Source: Janthinobacterium sp. PAMC25594 (GTDB taxonomy: Bacteria; Pseudomonadota; Gammaproteobacteria; Burkholderiales; Burkholderiaceae_D). Taken from it: DNA of 64,000 nucleotides. The position numbers and the translations under genes are program-made. The stretch's first letter is position 1. The number at the start of each line of letters is the position of its first letter. Positions 29,391 through 39,671 of the stretch are shown in pieces. The stretch spans positions 3,162,001 to 3,226,000 of the forward strand of contig NZ_CP080377.1 in the NCBI RefSeq assembly GCF_019443505.1, in the 5' to 3' direction. The notes below the pieces were generated by a model that had not been told where the DNA came from, did not search any database, and was given only the letters and a program-made list of their open reading frames with translations.

Positions 29391-30689
29391 TCAATACACC
29401 TCGGGATTCGGGTCCGTGCGCTCCATTTCCAGCGACGCGGCCAACAAGGCCAGACGCGCCACCACGCCGTACACATAGAAGCGGTTCGGCGCGGCCGTGC
29501 CCGGCTTGGCCTTCAAGTCCGGCACGGCATGCTGCTGGGCAAACGCCAGCGGCACGTACTGCGAACCGGGCGCGTTCAGGTTCTGATCCACGCCCTTCTC
29601 CGCATGCACGCGGTAAAAACCGCCCACCACGTAGCGGTCGATCATGTAGACGACGGGTTCGGCCACGGCATCCTTGATGCTTTCGAAGGTCGGCACGCCT
29701 TCCTGGATGATCACGTCGGTTACCAGCTGGCCATCCTTGACGATCGACATTTTTTCGCGCTGCTTGCGCGACAGGTCACGCACTTCGCTGGCGTCGCGCA
29801 CCGTCATGATGCCCGTGCCATACGTGCCCGCATCGGGCTTGACGATGACGAACGGCTTTTCCTTGATGCCGTATTCCTTGTATTTCTTGCGGATCTTGGC
29901 CAGCAACACGTCGACGCTGGCGGCCAGCGCATCTTCGCCCTCGCCTTCCTGGAAGTTGACGTCGCTGCACTTGGCGTGGAAGGGATTGAGCATCCACGGG
30001 TCGACATCGATCATCTTGCCGAATTTTTTCACCACTTCATCGTAGGCCGTGTAGTGGTTGCTCTTGCGGCGCAAGGCCCAACCCGCGTGCAAAGGCGGCA
30101 GCAGGCTTTGTTCATGAATATTTTGCAAGATATCGGGGATGCCATCCGACAAGTCGTTATTCAGCAAGATCGTGCACGGATCGAAATCCTTCAAGCCCAG
30201 GCGACGGCCATTGTTCAGGCGCACGAGCGGCTCGATGACGAGCATGTTGCCATCTGGTAACGCCAATGGCGTCGGCTGGGTGATCTCGGGCGACCACGAG
30301 CCCAGGCGCACGTGCAGGCCCGTCTGGCGGAAGATCTGCATCAATCGCGCCACGTTCTGCAGGTATTGCGGCGTGGTGTTGTGCAATTCCGGCACCATCA
30401 GCAGGTTGCGGGCATCCGGACAATACTTGTCGATGGCGGCCATGGCCGCCTGCACGGACAGGGGCAGCATTTCCGTGGCCAGGTTATGAAAACCGCCAGG
30501 GAACAGATTGGTATCGACGGGCGCCAGCTTGTAGCCCGCGTTACGCAAGTCTACCGAGCAATAGAAGGGCGGCGTATGCTCTTGCCACTCCATGCGGAAC
30601 CAGCGCTCAATGGCCGGCGTCGCGGCCAGAATCTTTTTTTCGAGGTCGAGCAGCGGTCCGGTCAGGGCCGTGACGAGATGGGGAACCAT
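29391..30689 (-). CDS. gshA: Glutamate--cysteine ligase (proteobacterial GshA type)
   Basis: 432 residues. First enzyme of glutathione synthesis; belongs to the non-E. coli GshA family seen in beta-proteobacteria next to gshB. Recognised by SVDLRNAGYKLAPVDTNLFPGGFHNL near the N-terminus, and by VKPDAGTYGTGIMTV and DRYVVGGFYRVH in the ATP-binding half. Confidence 0.92.
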   Translation of the reverse strand: MVPHLVTALTGPLLDLEKKILAATPAIERWFRMEWQEHTPPFYCSVDLRNAGYKLAPVDTNLFPGGFHNLATEMLPLSVQAAMAAIDKYCPDARNLLMVPELHNTTPQYLQNVARLMQIFRQTGLHVRLGSWSPEITQPTPLALPDGNMLVIEPLVRLNNGRRLGLKDFDPCTILLNNDLSDGIPDILQNIHEQSLLPPLHAGWALRRKSNHYTAYDEVVKKFGKMIDVDPWMLNPFHAKCSDVNFQEGEGEDALAASVDVLLAKIRKKYKEYGIKEKPFVIVKPDAGTYGTGIMTVRDASEVRDLSRKQREKMSIVKDGQLVTDVIIQEGVPTFESIKDAVAEPVVYMIDRYVVGGFYRVHAEKGVDQNLNAPGSQYVPLAFAQQHAVPDLKAKPGTAAPNRFYVYGVVARLALLAASLEMERTDPNPEVY

Positions 30690-30813
30690 AGTTACATCCT
30701 TAAATTATGTGCAGTATTCAAAAAAGCACACAGAACTGCCGACTATATTACCGTGTAAGTACCCCAAATCGGGGCAAAAGCCTTGTTTTAAAGACCTTTT
30801 CCATTCCCACAAC

Positions 30814-30844
30814 GAAAAAAAGGCACCTCAATGAGGCGCCTTTT
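30814..30844 (-). terminator. Terminator after amtB
   Basis: Minus strand: AAAAGGCGCCTCA / TGAGGTGCCTTTTTTT, near-perfect stem and seven T, 50 bp after the amtB stop. The A-run on the other side makes it potentially bidirectional. Confidence 0.85.
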
Positions 30845-30893
30845 CCAGCCGGACATGCCGCGCCGGGGCGCTGGCATGCCAGATAATTATCAT

Positions 30894-32429
30894 TTAGCCA
30901 TGGTAAGCTTGCTCGCCGTGGCTGGTGATATCGAGGCCTTCGCGCTCTTCCTCTTCCGGTACGCGCAGGCCGATGACGATGTCGACCAGTTTATAGGCGA
31001 TGACGGAGACCACGGCCGACCAGATGATGGTGGTGCCGACCGCTTGCGCCTGCACCCACACCTGATGGCCGATCGAGTACGGATCCGCCGACATCTTGTT
31101 GGTGACATAGTCGAAGATGCCCTGGCCGCCCAGTTGTGGTGCAGCAAACACACCCGTCAGCAAGGCACCCAGGATACCGCCCACGCCGTGCACGCCGAAC
31201 ACGTCGAGCGAATCATCGGCGCCGATCAGGCGTTTCAGGCCATTCACGCCCCACAGGCAGATGATACCGGCCAGCAAGCCCATGACCAGGCCGCCCATCG
31301 GGCCGACAAAGCCGGCCGCCGGGGTGATCGCCACCAGGCCGGCCACGGCGCCCGATGCGCCACCGAGCATCGATGGCTTGCCTTTGCTGATCCACTCGCC
31401 AAACACCCACGACAGGGTGGCGGCGGCAGTGGCCAGCAAGGTGTTGACGAAGGCCAGGGCCGCCACGTCGCCCGCTTCCAGCGAGGAACCGGCATTGAAA
31501 CCGAACCAGCCCACCCACAGCAAGGATGCGCCTATCATGGTCATCGTCAGCGAGTGCGGTGCCATCGATTCGCGGCCGTAGCCGACGCGCTTGCCGATCA
31601 TGATGGCACCTACCAGGCCGGCAACGGCGGCGTTGATGTGCACCACGGTGCCGCCGGCGAAGTCCAGCGCGCCTTTTTGCCAGATCCAGCCCGCCTTCAG
31701 GGCTTCGCTGGCCGAGGTGGCGGCATTGGTGATCAGGTCAGGACCGGTCCAGAACCACACCATGTGGGCCGCTGGCAGGTAGGCGAACGTGAACCACAGC
31801 ACGACGAAGGCCAGCACGGCGGAAAACTTGGCGCGCTCGGCAAAGGCGCCGACGATCAGTGCGCAGGTGATGGCGGCAAACGTGCCCTGGAATGCCACGA
31901 AGACGAACTCGGGAATGACGACGCCCTTGCTGAAGGTGGCGGCGGCGGCAAACGTGCCCTTGGCCGGATCCCAGATACCGTTCAGGAACAGGCGGTCGAA
32001 GCCACCGAAGAAGGCGGTTTTTTCCGTGAAGGCGATCGAGTAGCCGTAGATGCACCACAGCACGATCACCAGCGCGAACACCATGAACACTTGCATCAGC
32101 ACCGACAGCATGTTCTTCGAGCGCACCAGGCCGCCGTAGAACAGGGCCAGGCCGGGGATGGTCATCAAGATCACCAACAAGGTGCTGATCATCATGAAGC
32201 TGGTATCGCCCTTGTTGGCGACGGGCGCGGCGGCTGGCGCGGCAGCGGCCGGGGCCGGAGCGGTGGCAGCGGGCGCGGCGTCAGGCACCGGCGTCACGGC
32301 GGGGGCGGCGACGGCCGTGGTCGTGGCCGCCTCCGTCTTGGCGGGCGCATCGGCAAAGCTCGGCGTGGCGACGCCAAACGCACACAGGCAGGCTATCCCG
32401 GCGAGCAATTTTGTTATATTTTTATGCAT
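30894..32429 (-). CDS. amtB: Ammonium transporter
   Basis: 511 residues. Signal peptide, an Ala/Pro-rich linker to about residue 70, then 11 membrane helices of the Amt family with ALFYGGLVRSKN, DFAGGTVVHINAA (pore His) and GVHGVGGILGALLTG. Moves ammonium; blocked by GlnK. ATG 32429 follows a TTG in the frame. 12 bp after glnK. Confidence 0.95.
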   Translation of the reverse strand: MHKNITKLLAGIACLCAFGVATPSFADAPAKTEAATTTAVAAPAVTPVPDAAPAATAPAPAAAAPAAAPVANKGDTSFMMISTLLVILMTIPGLALFYGGLVRSKNMLSVLMQVFMVFALVIVLWCIYGYSIAFTEKTAFFGGFDRLFLNGIWDPAKGTFAAAATFSKGVVIPEFVFVAFQGTFAAITCALIVGAFAERAKFSAVLAFVVLWFTFAYLPAAHMVWFWTGPDLITNAATSASEALKAGWIWQKGALDFAGGTVVHINAAVAGLVGAIMIGKRVGYGRESMAPHSLTMTMIGASLLWVGWFGFNAGSSLEAGDVAALAFVNTLLATAAATLSWVFGEWISKGKPSMLGGASGAVAGLVAITPAAGFVGPMGGLVMGLLAGIICLWGVNGLKRLIGADDSLDVFGVHGVGGILGALLTGVFAAPQLGGQGIFDYVTNKMSADPYSIGHQVWVQAQAVGTTIIWSAVVSVIAYKLVDIVIGLRVPEEEEREGLDITSHGEQAYHG

Positions 32430-32440
32430 CAATATTCCCC

Positions 32441-33558
<1,118 letters not shown>

Positions 33559-33700
33559 GGCGATTCCCTTTTATTGAACTTTTAAAGCGGTTGAGGTTTA
33601 AAATCTTGGCTGGAGATCACAAAGCGTTCATCACTTCTTTAGCAGAATACGTGCCAGCTCTCAGCCGCCTTGACAGGTGCATTTCCGTCCATACATACCC

Positions 33701-33716
33701 TGCAAGCCCTTGGGCA
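33701..33716 (-). promoter_or_regulatory. Weak sigma-54 promoter candidate
   Basis: Minus strand TGCCCAAGGGCTTGCA resembles TGGCAC-N5-TTGCA; the -12 element fits but the -24 GG is changed to GC. Position between the NtrC-like site and the porin start agrees with use. Confidence 0.35.
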
Positions 33717-33779
33717 TGCGGGAATGGGCTGCTGAAGCGTTGTGGATTTGCCTATTTTCGCACCAGATTAACACCGCTG

Positions 33780-33796
33780 TGCACCGCAATGGTGCG
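33780..33796. promoter_or_regulatory. NtrC-binding site candidate
   Basis: TGCACCGCAATGGTGCG matches the NtrC consensus TGCACC-N5-GGTGCA at all but the last base. It lies 222 bp upstream of the porin-glnK-amtB operon, as expected for an enhancer. Confidence 0.65.
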
Positions 33797-33827
33797 ATGC
33801 ACATGCCGCACCATAAAAGGACTGACC

Positions 33828-34076
33828 ATGGACATGAATACCTTCTTTAACGACTTGCAAGGCAAGATTCACCAGGCCATCGAGAACTCGCCGGCCAAGG
33901 ATATCGAGAAAAACGTGAAATCGATGATGACCCAGGGCTTCGCCCGCCTCGATCTCGTCACGCGCGAGGAATTCGATATCCAGGCGCAAGTGCTGGCCAA
34001 GACCCGCGCCAAGCTCGATGCACTGGAATTGCGCCTGATCGAACTGGAAACGCGCCTGAACGAAGCAAAGGCATAA
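33828..34076 (+). CDS. ubiK: UbiK / BMFP-family ubiquinone accessory protein
   Basis: 82 residues. Amphipathic N-terminal helix and C-terminal coiled coil (LDALELRLIELETRLNEAK) with VTREEFDIQAQVLAKTRAKL, the family core. Helps ubiquinone assembly. Divergent from the porin operon and 111 bp before comM, a ubiK-comM order common in these bacteria. Confidence 0.88.
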   Translation: MDMNTFFNDLQGKIHQAIENSPAKDIEKNVKSMMTQGFARLDLVTREEFDIQAQVLAKTRAKLDALELRLIELETRLNEAKA

Positions 34077-34187
34077 AGTACCGCCAGCAAGGTCGCGATT
34101 TACACGGCCTTGCTGGCATATCTCAAGCCTGACAGCGCTTCAAGCGCTAGACTGATCCTGACCGCGCTCGCGCCACAGGGGAGTCTG

Positions 34188-34850
34188 ATGAGTCTGGCCG
34201 TCCTGAAAAGCCGCGCCCTGGCCGGCATGGAGGCACCCGAGGTAAGTGTCGAAGTCCACCTTGCCAATGGCTTGCCCTCGTTTACGATAGTCGGCCTGCC
34301 GGATACGGAAGTGAAGGAATCGCGCGACCGCGTGCGCGCCGCGCTGCAAAACTGCGGCTTCGAGATGCCGGCGCGGCGCATCACGGCCAATCTGGCGCCT
34401 GCGGACTTGCCCAAGGAATCGGGCCGCTTCGACTTGCCCATTGCGCTGGGCATCCTGGCCGCCTCCGGCCAGTTGCCGGGCAACCAACTACACCACTACG
34501 AGTTCGCGGGCGAACTGTCGCTGTCGGGCCAGCTACGCCCCATCCGCGGTGCGCTGGCCATGACGTTTGCCATGCAGCGCAGCCAATCGGGCACACCGCG
34601 CGCCTTCATCCTGCCGCAAGCGAACGCGGACGAGGCGGCTCTCGTCAGCGATGCCTGCATCTATCCCGCCCACAGCCTGCTCGAGGTCTGCGCGCATTTT
34701 GCCGCGCCCGCCAGCCAGACGGCCCTGCAACGCCATCAGCCCGTGCTGGCAGCGCAGGTTTTTGCGTATCCCGACTTTGCCGATGTGCAGGGGCAGCAGC
34801 AGGCGCGACGCGCACTGGAAGTGGCGGCCGCGGGCGGCCACAACGTCCTG
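34188..34850 (+). pseudogene. comM: comM (yifB) fragment 1 of 3: N-terminal 221 codons
   Basis: Starts MSLAVLKSRALAGMEAPEVSVEVHL, the standard N-terminal domain of ComM, a branch-migration helicase of the Mg-chelatase/AAA+ family used in natural transformation. Sequence is intact through HNVL; in an unbroken gene MVGPPGAGKT (the Walker A loop) would follow. Instead the frame runs 14 codons into foreign A+T-rich DNA and stops at 34895. Joining 34850 to 41548 restores the frame. Confidence 0.95.
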
Positions 34851-34870
34851 CTCTTGTGTGCGAATACACC
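34841..34870. other. Left attachment junction (attL) of the serine-recombinase element
   Basis: Host comM sequence ends in TCCTG (34846-34850), the same five bases found at the right junction (41543-41547). The arm GAATACACC lies at 34862-34870, 11 bases inside. The right junction has the reverse complement arm, 10 bases inside. Confidence 0.8.
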
Positions 34871-35015
34871 AATAATATTTCTTGAGTCTCAGTGAGTGCC
34901 TAATAGGCAATGATGCTACTATGATAGTCAAGATCGATGCCAAGCTGATCGATTTCGACTGTGGCACTAGAATATATGAAGCCGCCCCTTTCTCAGTTCG
35001 ACTTACTATTAAGGA

Positions 35016-35315
35016 GTGAATCAAAAATCATTTGCATTTTCTTTATTTTTGCTTTTGGTGTATTTCTTCATTTTCCATTCAAGGTTCCGCATGTCGATAG
35101 TTGATCGCTTCACTGCTTATGATGAAAATTCAAATGCATACGTGGTAGTTCAAAATAAAGTCCCAAGCAGCCAGTACTCGGGCGTAGTCTCTGTATATGA
35201 TTACAGCTTATTTGATACTGGGGAGGTTCTAATTCGCATCAGTGATAAGCCCAGAGTTTTTTTAATACAGTCAAAAGATATAATGATTATTGATGTTAAA
35301 GATATCCCTCAATAA
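35016..35315 (+). CDS. Small membrane-anchored hypothetical protein
   Basis: 99 residues from GTG 35016, with an N-terminal hydrophobic helix (FAFSLFLLLVYFFIF) and a soluble tail of beta character (YVVVQNKVPSSQYSGVVSVYDY). The start is uncertain: AAGGA abuts the GTG, and a later ATG at 35091 would remove the anchor. Not recognised. Confidence 0.45.
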   Translation: MNQKSFAFSLFLLLVYFFIFHSRFRMSIVDRFTAYDENSNAYVVVQNKVPSSQYSGVVSVYDYSLFDTGEVLIRISDKPRVFLIQSKDIMIIDVKDIPQ

Positions 35316-35352
35316 CCATTAAATTTAATTTTCTATAGTTCAGTTTATTTTT

Positions 35353-35874
35353 CTACTGCACAGGTATGGCTGATTTCACACCACAGTAAGCCATTGCCAA
35401 CTTTATATTTGCGCCTTCCATTCCGACACTAACTTCTTCTTGCCCAGCTATCCACGTAAGAAATTGATTCTGAGAATTCCCGCTAATTGGGTTTTCAAAC
35501 TTTTGAACATAGAAGGGTTTCGCACCGATATAACCACCATAGGAATTTTTTGCATTAACCATACCGCAAAGAAATTCCGACTTAGACGATGAATCCTTAA
35601 CATACAACAATTCAGTTAATTGTGCAGAAACAGGATCTTTTAAATCAGAGGTTAGTTTATATTTTGCCTCCTTCACAAATTTCTGTATTGCATCATTTCT
35701 TTCTTTCTCCCCCTTATTTATATCATTTTTTTCATTGCGGGAATCTATACACGATGCACGAACTATTTTGTCTTTAATTTTTTCACAAGTGAAGCCATCT
35801 TTGGACGCGGCGCTTGCAACGCCAGTTGCAGACAACATTGCAGTGATTAGAAAAAGCATTATTTTGTTATTCAT
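35353..35874 (-). CDS. Exported hypothetical protein
   Basis: 173 residues. Signal peptide (MLFLITAMLSATGVASA), Lys-rich helix, then a small domain with DPVSAQLTELLYV...FLCGMVNAKNSYGGYIGAKPFYV, a pattern I associate with small exported proteins of mobile elements; four Cys in the mature part may form disulfides. Role unknown. Confidence 0.6.
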   Translation of the reverse strand: MNNKIMLFLITAMLSATGVASAASKDGFTCEKIKDKIVRASCIDSRNEKNDINKGEKERNDAIQKFVKEAKYKLTSDLKDPVSAQLTELLYVKDSSSKSEFLCGMVNAKNSYGGYIGAKPFYVQKFENPISGNSQNQFLTWIAGQEEVSVGMEGANIKLAMAYCGVKSAIPVQ

Positions 35875-36142
35875 TTTTTCTTTCTTCGTAAGCTACCATG
35901 ATTAAGGAATGTCACTCCTAATGAAAAATTGACAAGATGGAACATTGCATTGAATATGGAAAAAAATCAAGATATTTTTAATGCAGCATACGGCGTAGCG
36001 CGGCTAACTGCATATTCAGAAGCCAGTTTTCCTTTTTTCTCTATCGTTGCCCGCTAATCTTAGATAATTTCAAAACACTTATGGCACCATCAATTGAGAG
36101 CAACAACGTGTTCATTGGATTGTATTTGTCCACTTTCCGTTG

Positions 36143-36727
36143 TCATTTTGCATCTTTCAATATGCGATACAGGGAGGCTACACCAATGTTCAAACTCTTT
36201 GCTACCTGAGCTTTTGTTCTTGTGCCGTCTGCAAGCAAAGCCATTACCTCACCGGCTTTGGCTCTAGCTGTTGGGGCTGCGCCTTTGTACGTCCGTTCGG
36301 CTAACGGCTTGCCCTTGTCGGCTAACTTGGCCGCTGCGATGCCGACACGCTGGCGCTCAAGCATCATGTCTTTTTCAAATTGTGCAACCGATGAAAAGAT
36401 ATTCAGCATTAGCGCGCCTGTGGGCGTCGTGGTATCAATGTTCATATCAAGGATCTTGATTGACGCTCCAATTTCGGCTAGAGCCTTTGTGATCCCCACC
36501 ATGTCGGCTATGGATCTTGCTGCCCTGTCGATTTTGGTGATCGTGACAACATCGCCCGACTTCAAGCCCTTCATCATTGAGGCCCATTCTTTTCTGGCTG
36601 TCATGTCTGTGGCGCTGACCTGTTCGGAAAAGATCTTGTCGCAACCGCTGTCTATCAACTTTGCTATCTGATCCTGAAAGCCGGCCTGTTGTTCCAAGCT
36701 GCTCGTTCTTGCGTAGCCTACATTCAT
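36143..36727 (-). CDS. Small serine recombinase (resolvase/invertase type)
   Basis: 194 residues. N-terminal catalytic domain with VGYARTSSLEQQAGF (active Ser in RTSS), TKIDRAARS and a long E helix (FEKDMMLERQRVGI), then a C-terminal helix-turn-helix (TKAQVAKSLNIGVASLYRIL). Could resolve or invert DNA within the element; no paired sites were found by eye. Confidence 0.85.
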   Translation of the reverse strand: MNVGYARTSSLEQQAGFQDQIAKLIDSGCDKIFSEQVSATDMTARKEWASMMKGLKSGDVVTITKIDRAARSIADMVGITKALAEIGASIKILDMNIDTTTPTGALMLNIFSSVAQFEKDMMLERQRVGIAAAKLADKGKPLAERTYKGAAPTARAKAGEVMALLADGTRTKAQVAKSLNIGVASLYRILKDAK

Positions 36728-36988
36728 TTTCGCCCCCCTTTGTTTATCAATGACTTCTTAGATGCTATGATAATATCTCAATGGGGTTGGTATGGCAAGC
36801 TGTTTGATAGGAATTATTGGATTATTTCAACCTGTCGTTGGAGCAAGCCCTTTGATACGGTATTTTTACAAACACATTTTAGCCAACTGCGTATCTTGAT
36901 GCCTTTAATTTCCTTTCAACATGCAACACTAACAACTAATATGCGGTAGTATTGAAGTCATTCGATAACGCACACTAAGGGAAAGAAT

Positions 36989-37906
36989 ATGCTGCAAACG
37001 GCAAAGCAAGGCTTCGTTTACGTTTTGATGAATCAGTCACTACCGGGTTGCGTGAAGATTGGACGAACTACTAGAGACTGCGCGGCACGAGCAGCGGAAT
37101 TGTCATCAGCTACTGGCGTGCCAACCCCATTTTTGGTCGCATTCGAGGCATACTTTGAAAATTGCCATGAGGCAGAAACTTATATTCACACCTTGCTTGA
37201 GTCAGAAGGTGTAAGGCTTGCATCAAATCGTGAATTTTTTTCAATTACCGCATCGCAGGCCATTAAGGCAGTGATTCAGGCACAAGGCAGATTGGGAGTG
37301 GCTTCCACAGACACATCTACGGACTGCACTCCAAGCGCGCAAAGTAACGATGCTCTTGATATAAGTTCAGCGTCGGCTAGCCAGCCGTGGGAAAAATTAC
37401 TTGAAGAAGGTCACGACTATTTGTATGGGAACGACGAAAAGTTGGAAGATGAAGAAAAAGCCATAGCACTATTCAAAACCGCAGCCAAACTTGGCTCCGG
37501 GCAAGCATATGTGCGCTTGGGCGAATGCTATCAAGGCACTGTGGGATTGGATTGGATCAAGCGTGGAGCAGATGGAGGGCACCCAGAGTGCTGGCTTTTC
37601 CTAGCTGCCATATTTAACGGCGAAGACTTTCGATTTAATGATATCCCTATCAATTTTGACAATTCCAGAAAAGCATATTGCAAATTTTTCGACATTGTTG
37701 ATGTTGCAAAATCCGAAGATAGACAATTGTTTTTTTCTCTTGAGAAATATCTGAAGCTAATTGACGGGAAGCAGAATCAATTTGATGTCAATGCAATGCA
37801 GAAATTTCTACCAAAATTTCTTAGTCTTATTAATGAAACGACAAATGTTGATGAGAAATTAGAGAAAAATAATCAGTTAACCGCGCTTTGCAAGAAATAC
37901 TTGTAA
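36989..37906 (+). CDS. GIY-YIG (T5orf172/MUG113-type) protein with Sel1-like repeats
   Basis: 305 residues. Residues 8-90 show FVYVLMNQSLPGCVKIGRT, an Arg in the AARAAELS helix and REFFSI, the pattern of the T5orf172/MUG113 branch of GIY-YIG nucleases. Residues about 140-220 contain Sel1/TPR-like helices (EEKAIALFKTAAKLGSGQAYVRLGECYQ). C-terminus unrecognised. A nuclease with a protein-interaction tail on a mobile element suggests defence or element maintenance; this is inference. Confidence 0.65.
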   Translation: MLQTAKQGFVYVLMNQSLPGCVKIGRTTRDCAARAAELSSATGVPTPFLVAFEAYFENCHEAETYIHTLLESEGVRLASNREFFSITASQAIKAVIQAQGRLGVASTDTSTDCTPSAQSNDALDISSASASQPWEKLLEEGHDYLYGNDEKLEDEEKAIALFKTAAKLGSGQAYVRLGECYQGTVGLDWIKRGADGGHPECWLFLAAIFNGEDFRFNDIPINFDNSRKAYCKFFDIVDVAKSEDRQLFFSLEKYLKLIDGKQNQFDVNAMQKFLPKFLSLINETTNVDEKLEKNNQLTALCKKYL

Positions 37907-38067
37907 TAACTGACGTTAGCACCTTATTGCTCTTTTTGCCATTATTCTTACTTGGTGCAGTCAATATTGCATTTTGTTTGTACTGTATTACACTGAAAGA
38001 TGGCTAGAGGACTTCCGCATCTGCTGGCTGTCAGCGTACCCGGTCTTGGATATTGCTGTTGCAGGTG

Positions 38068-38385
38068 CTACCGAGTTCGTGCAAGCAATAGATCGAGGTC
38101 TGCTCGTGTGGCCTCGCCTGATTTCATGGCCTGAGCAAATCCCCATGCAAGGGAACTGTCATGGTCGAACCGACACATTTTAAGGGCTTGAATCTGCACA
38201 GAGTTTGCAGTCCATTTCTTGCCCATCAATGTATAGATACCTACCTTGTTAAGCTGGCTGGCTAAGTGCGAGCTACTGTAGCCCTTCCGAAAGCCTAACA
38301 GGATGTACTTCACAATTTCTTTAACTTTTGCTACGGCCTTCGGTGCCTTGCAATTGGCAATATACGTGCTGAGTGCGTCTGACAT
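38068..38385 (-). CDS. Recombinase-domain-like small protein
   Basis: 105 residues. The centre, GYSSSHLASQLNKVGIYTLMGKKWTANSVQ, resembles the DNA-binding 'recombinase' helix-turn-helix region of serine recombinases but no catalytic domain is present. Could be a regulator or a recombination directionality factor of the element. Same strand as the next small gene. Confidence 0.5.
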   Translation of the reverse strand: MSDALSTYIANCKAPKAVAKVKEIVKYILLGFRKGYSSSHLASQLNKVGIYTLMGKKWTANSVQIQALKMCRFDHDSSLAWGFAQAMKSGEATRADLDLLLARTR

Positions 38386-38403
38386 TTTGATACCTTTCTG
38401 TGG

Positions 38404-38694
38404 TTAAAAATCTGCATGAATCGGTTCTCCTTGGGTTGATATATGTACTAATTTGATAATTTTTGTCTTATTGTCTATATTTTTTTCTGCTTGGTAAGCA
38501 ACGTATTCAGCGAATCCAAACTGATCGAGTAAGGCAGCTACTGAGGCATCATTGAACAAGTAGCCTGTGCCTGTCCTGATAGAGCCATTAAGCAAGCTCG
38601 CCATCTCTCCCAAGTCCATGCGTTCATCTACTCCTTGTATGACATATCCCTCTATCAATCTGTCTCTCGCACTCTCTACCCTGCTGGCCTTCAT
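38404..38694 (-). CDS. Hypothetical protein
   Basis: 96 residues, 18 bp upstream of the recombinase-like gene on the same strand, probably co-transcribed. Acidic and basic helices, no recognised domain. Confidence 0.4.
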   Translation of the reverse strand: MKASRVESARDRLIEGYVIQGVDERMDLGEMASLLNGSIRTGTGYLFNDASVAALLDQFGFAEYVAYQAEKNIDNKTKIIKLVHISTQGEPIHADF

Positions 38695-39671
38695 TGTCTT
38701 TTCACCTTACATATTTGTTGCTTATTAGGAATTCTGGACGTAACTCTGGCGTGACCCCTTGGCATAGACTGATGAATCTATGTTTTCAATAAGAGGTTTT
38801 CTTATTGTCACGCGCTTGGCGTCATTACTTTTTTCACGGTGAGTTAGTTTTCTGGCGGCGCTACAACACCCTTTGGAGGTGTCTATTGCAGGCATTCGGG
38901 AATGCGGCGTCTGAGTAGTCGTTGTGATTGGTGTAATGAAACATGGGTATTGTTACTTGATTGCGCCCATGCCTGACCTGCCGCCCCGGAACCGCGCATG
39001 TGGGGCCAACTGCGAATACCCGAGCGCTTGTTGTTCTCTCTCCTGGCAGTTGGCATCGTCCAGGACTTCGACCTTCGCCCGCTTGAGCTACTGCCGCCTA
39101 TCTGTCGATGCTGAAATTATTTTGTAATACATGAAAAGTGCGTTATAATAACATACCGTACCAATTATGGCGCTGCTGCTTTTCTTCTTGAGTACATTAT
39201 ATCGGAAATGAGAAATAAGTCAATACTTTTTTGTCAACTTATTGCATATATTTTTCATAATATGAAATAATTAGGAAAGTATTTGTAACAATATGTAACA
39301 AGATTAAACCGTGTATTATTTTTTGGGATTTTGTTGGGTGACGTTGTTATTTAATTAATCAAATATAATCAATCAATTACCCGTCGTTTGGCTGTATTTG
39401 TGGGCCTACAATCGACGCTGCGCTGTCACCCTCACTACCCCATTAACTCTTGCTGAAAACGCCTTCTATTGGGCTGTAATGGACGTCAAACGCGATTGCT
39501 TGTGTGCGATCTCCTACGTTCCTACCGTTAAGCAACTACAGAGTAATTACGAGTCTTGGACTGAATTCGTTGCTTGGCGACTATCTCCCAACAAACAGCC
39601 GTGAATCGAGCGGGCTATCAAACAAGGATACGCAGCCGGGTAGTTGCAGAAAAGACATTATTTTAAAATAT
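38695..39671. other. A+T-rich non-coding region of the integrative element
   Basis: About 980 bp with no convincing gene. A short frame at 39398-39604 (68 codons, plus strand) has no start signal I trust. The stretch 39110-39370 is strongly A+T-rich with many ATAAT/TTAATTAA words. It lies between the 3' end of the large recombinase gene and the small leftward genes, whose promoter it must hold. Confidence 0.5.

Noticed and set aside
34083..34117. Hairpin GCCAGCAAGG / CCTTGCTGGC after ubiK as terminator
   Set aside because: No T run follows; may be a weak terminator but not supported enough to list.
36143..36727. Small resolvase as the enzyme that integrated the element into comM
   Set aside because: The gene lies in the interior, while the large serine recombinase starts 20 bp from the right junction next to the attP arm; that one is the better candidate.
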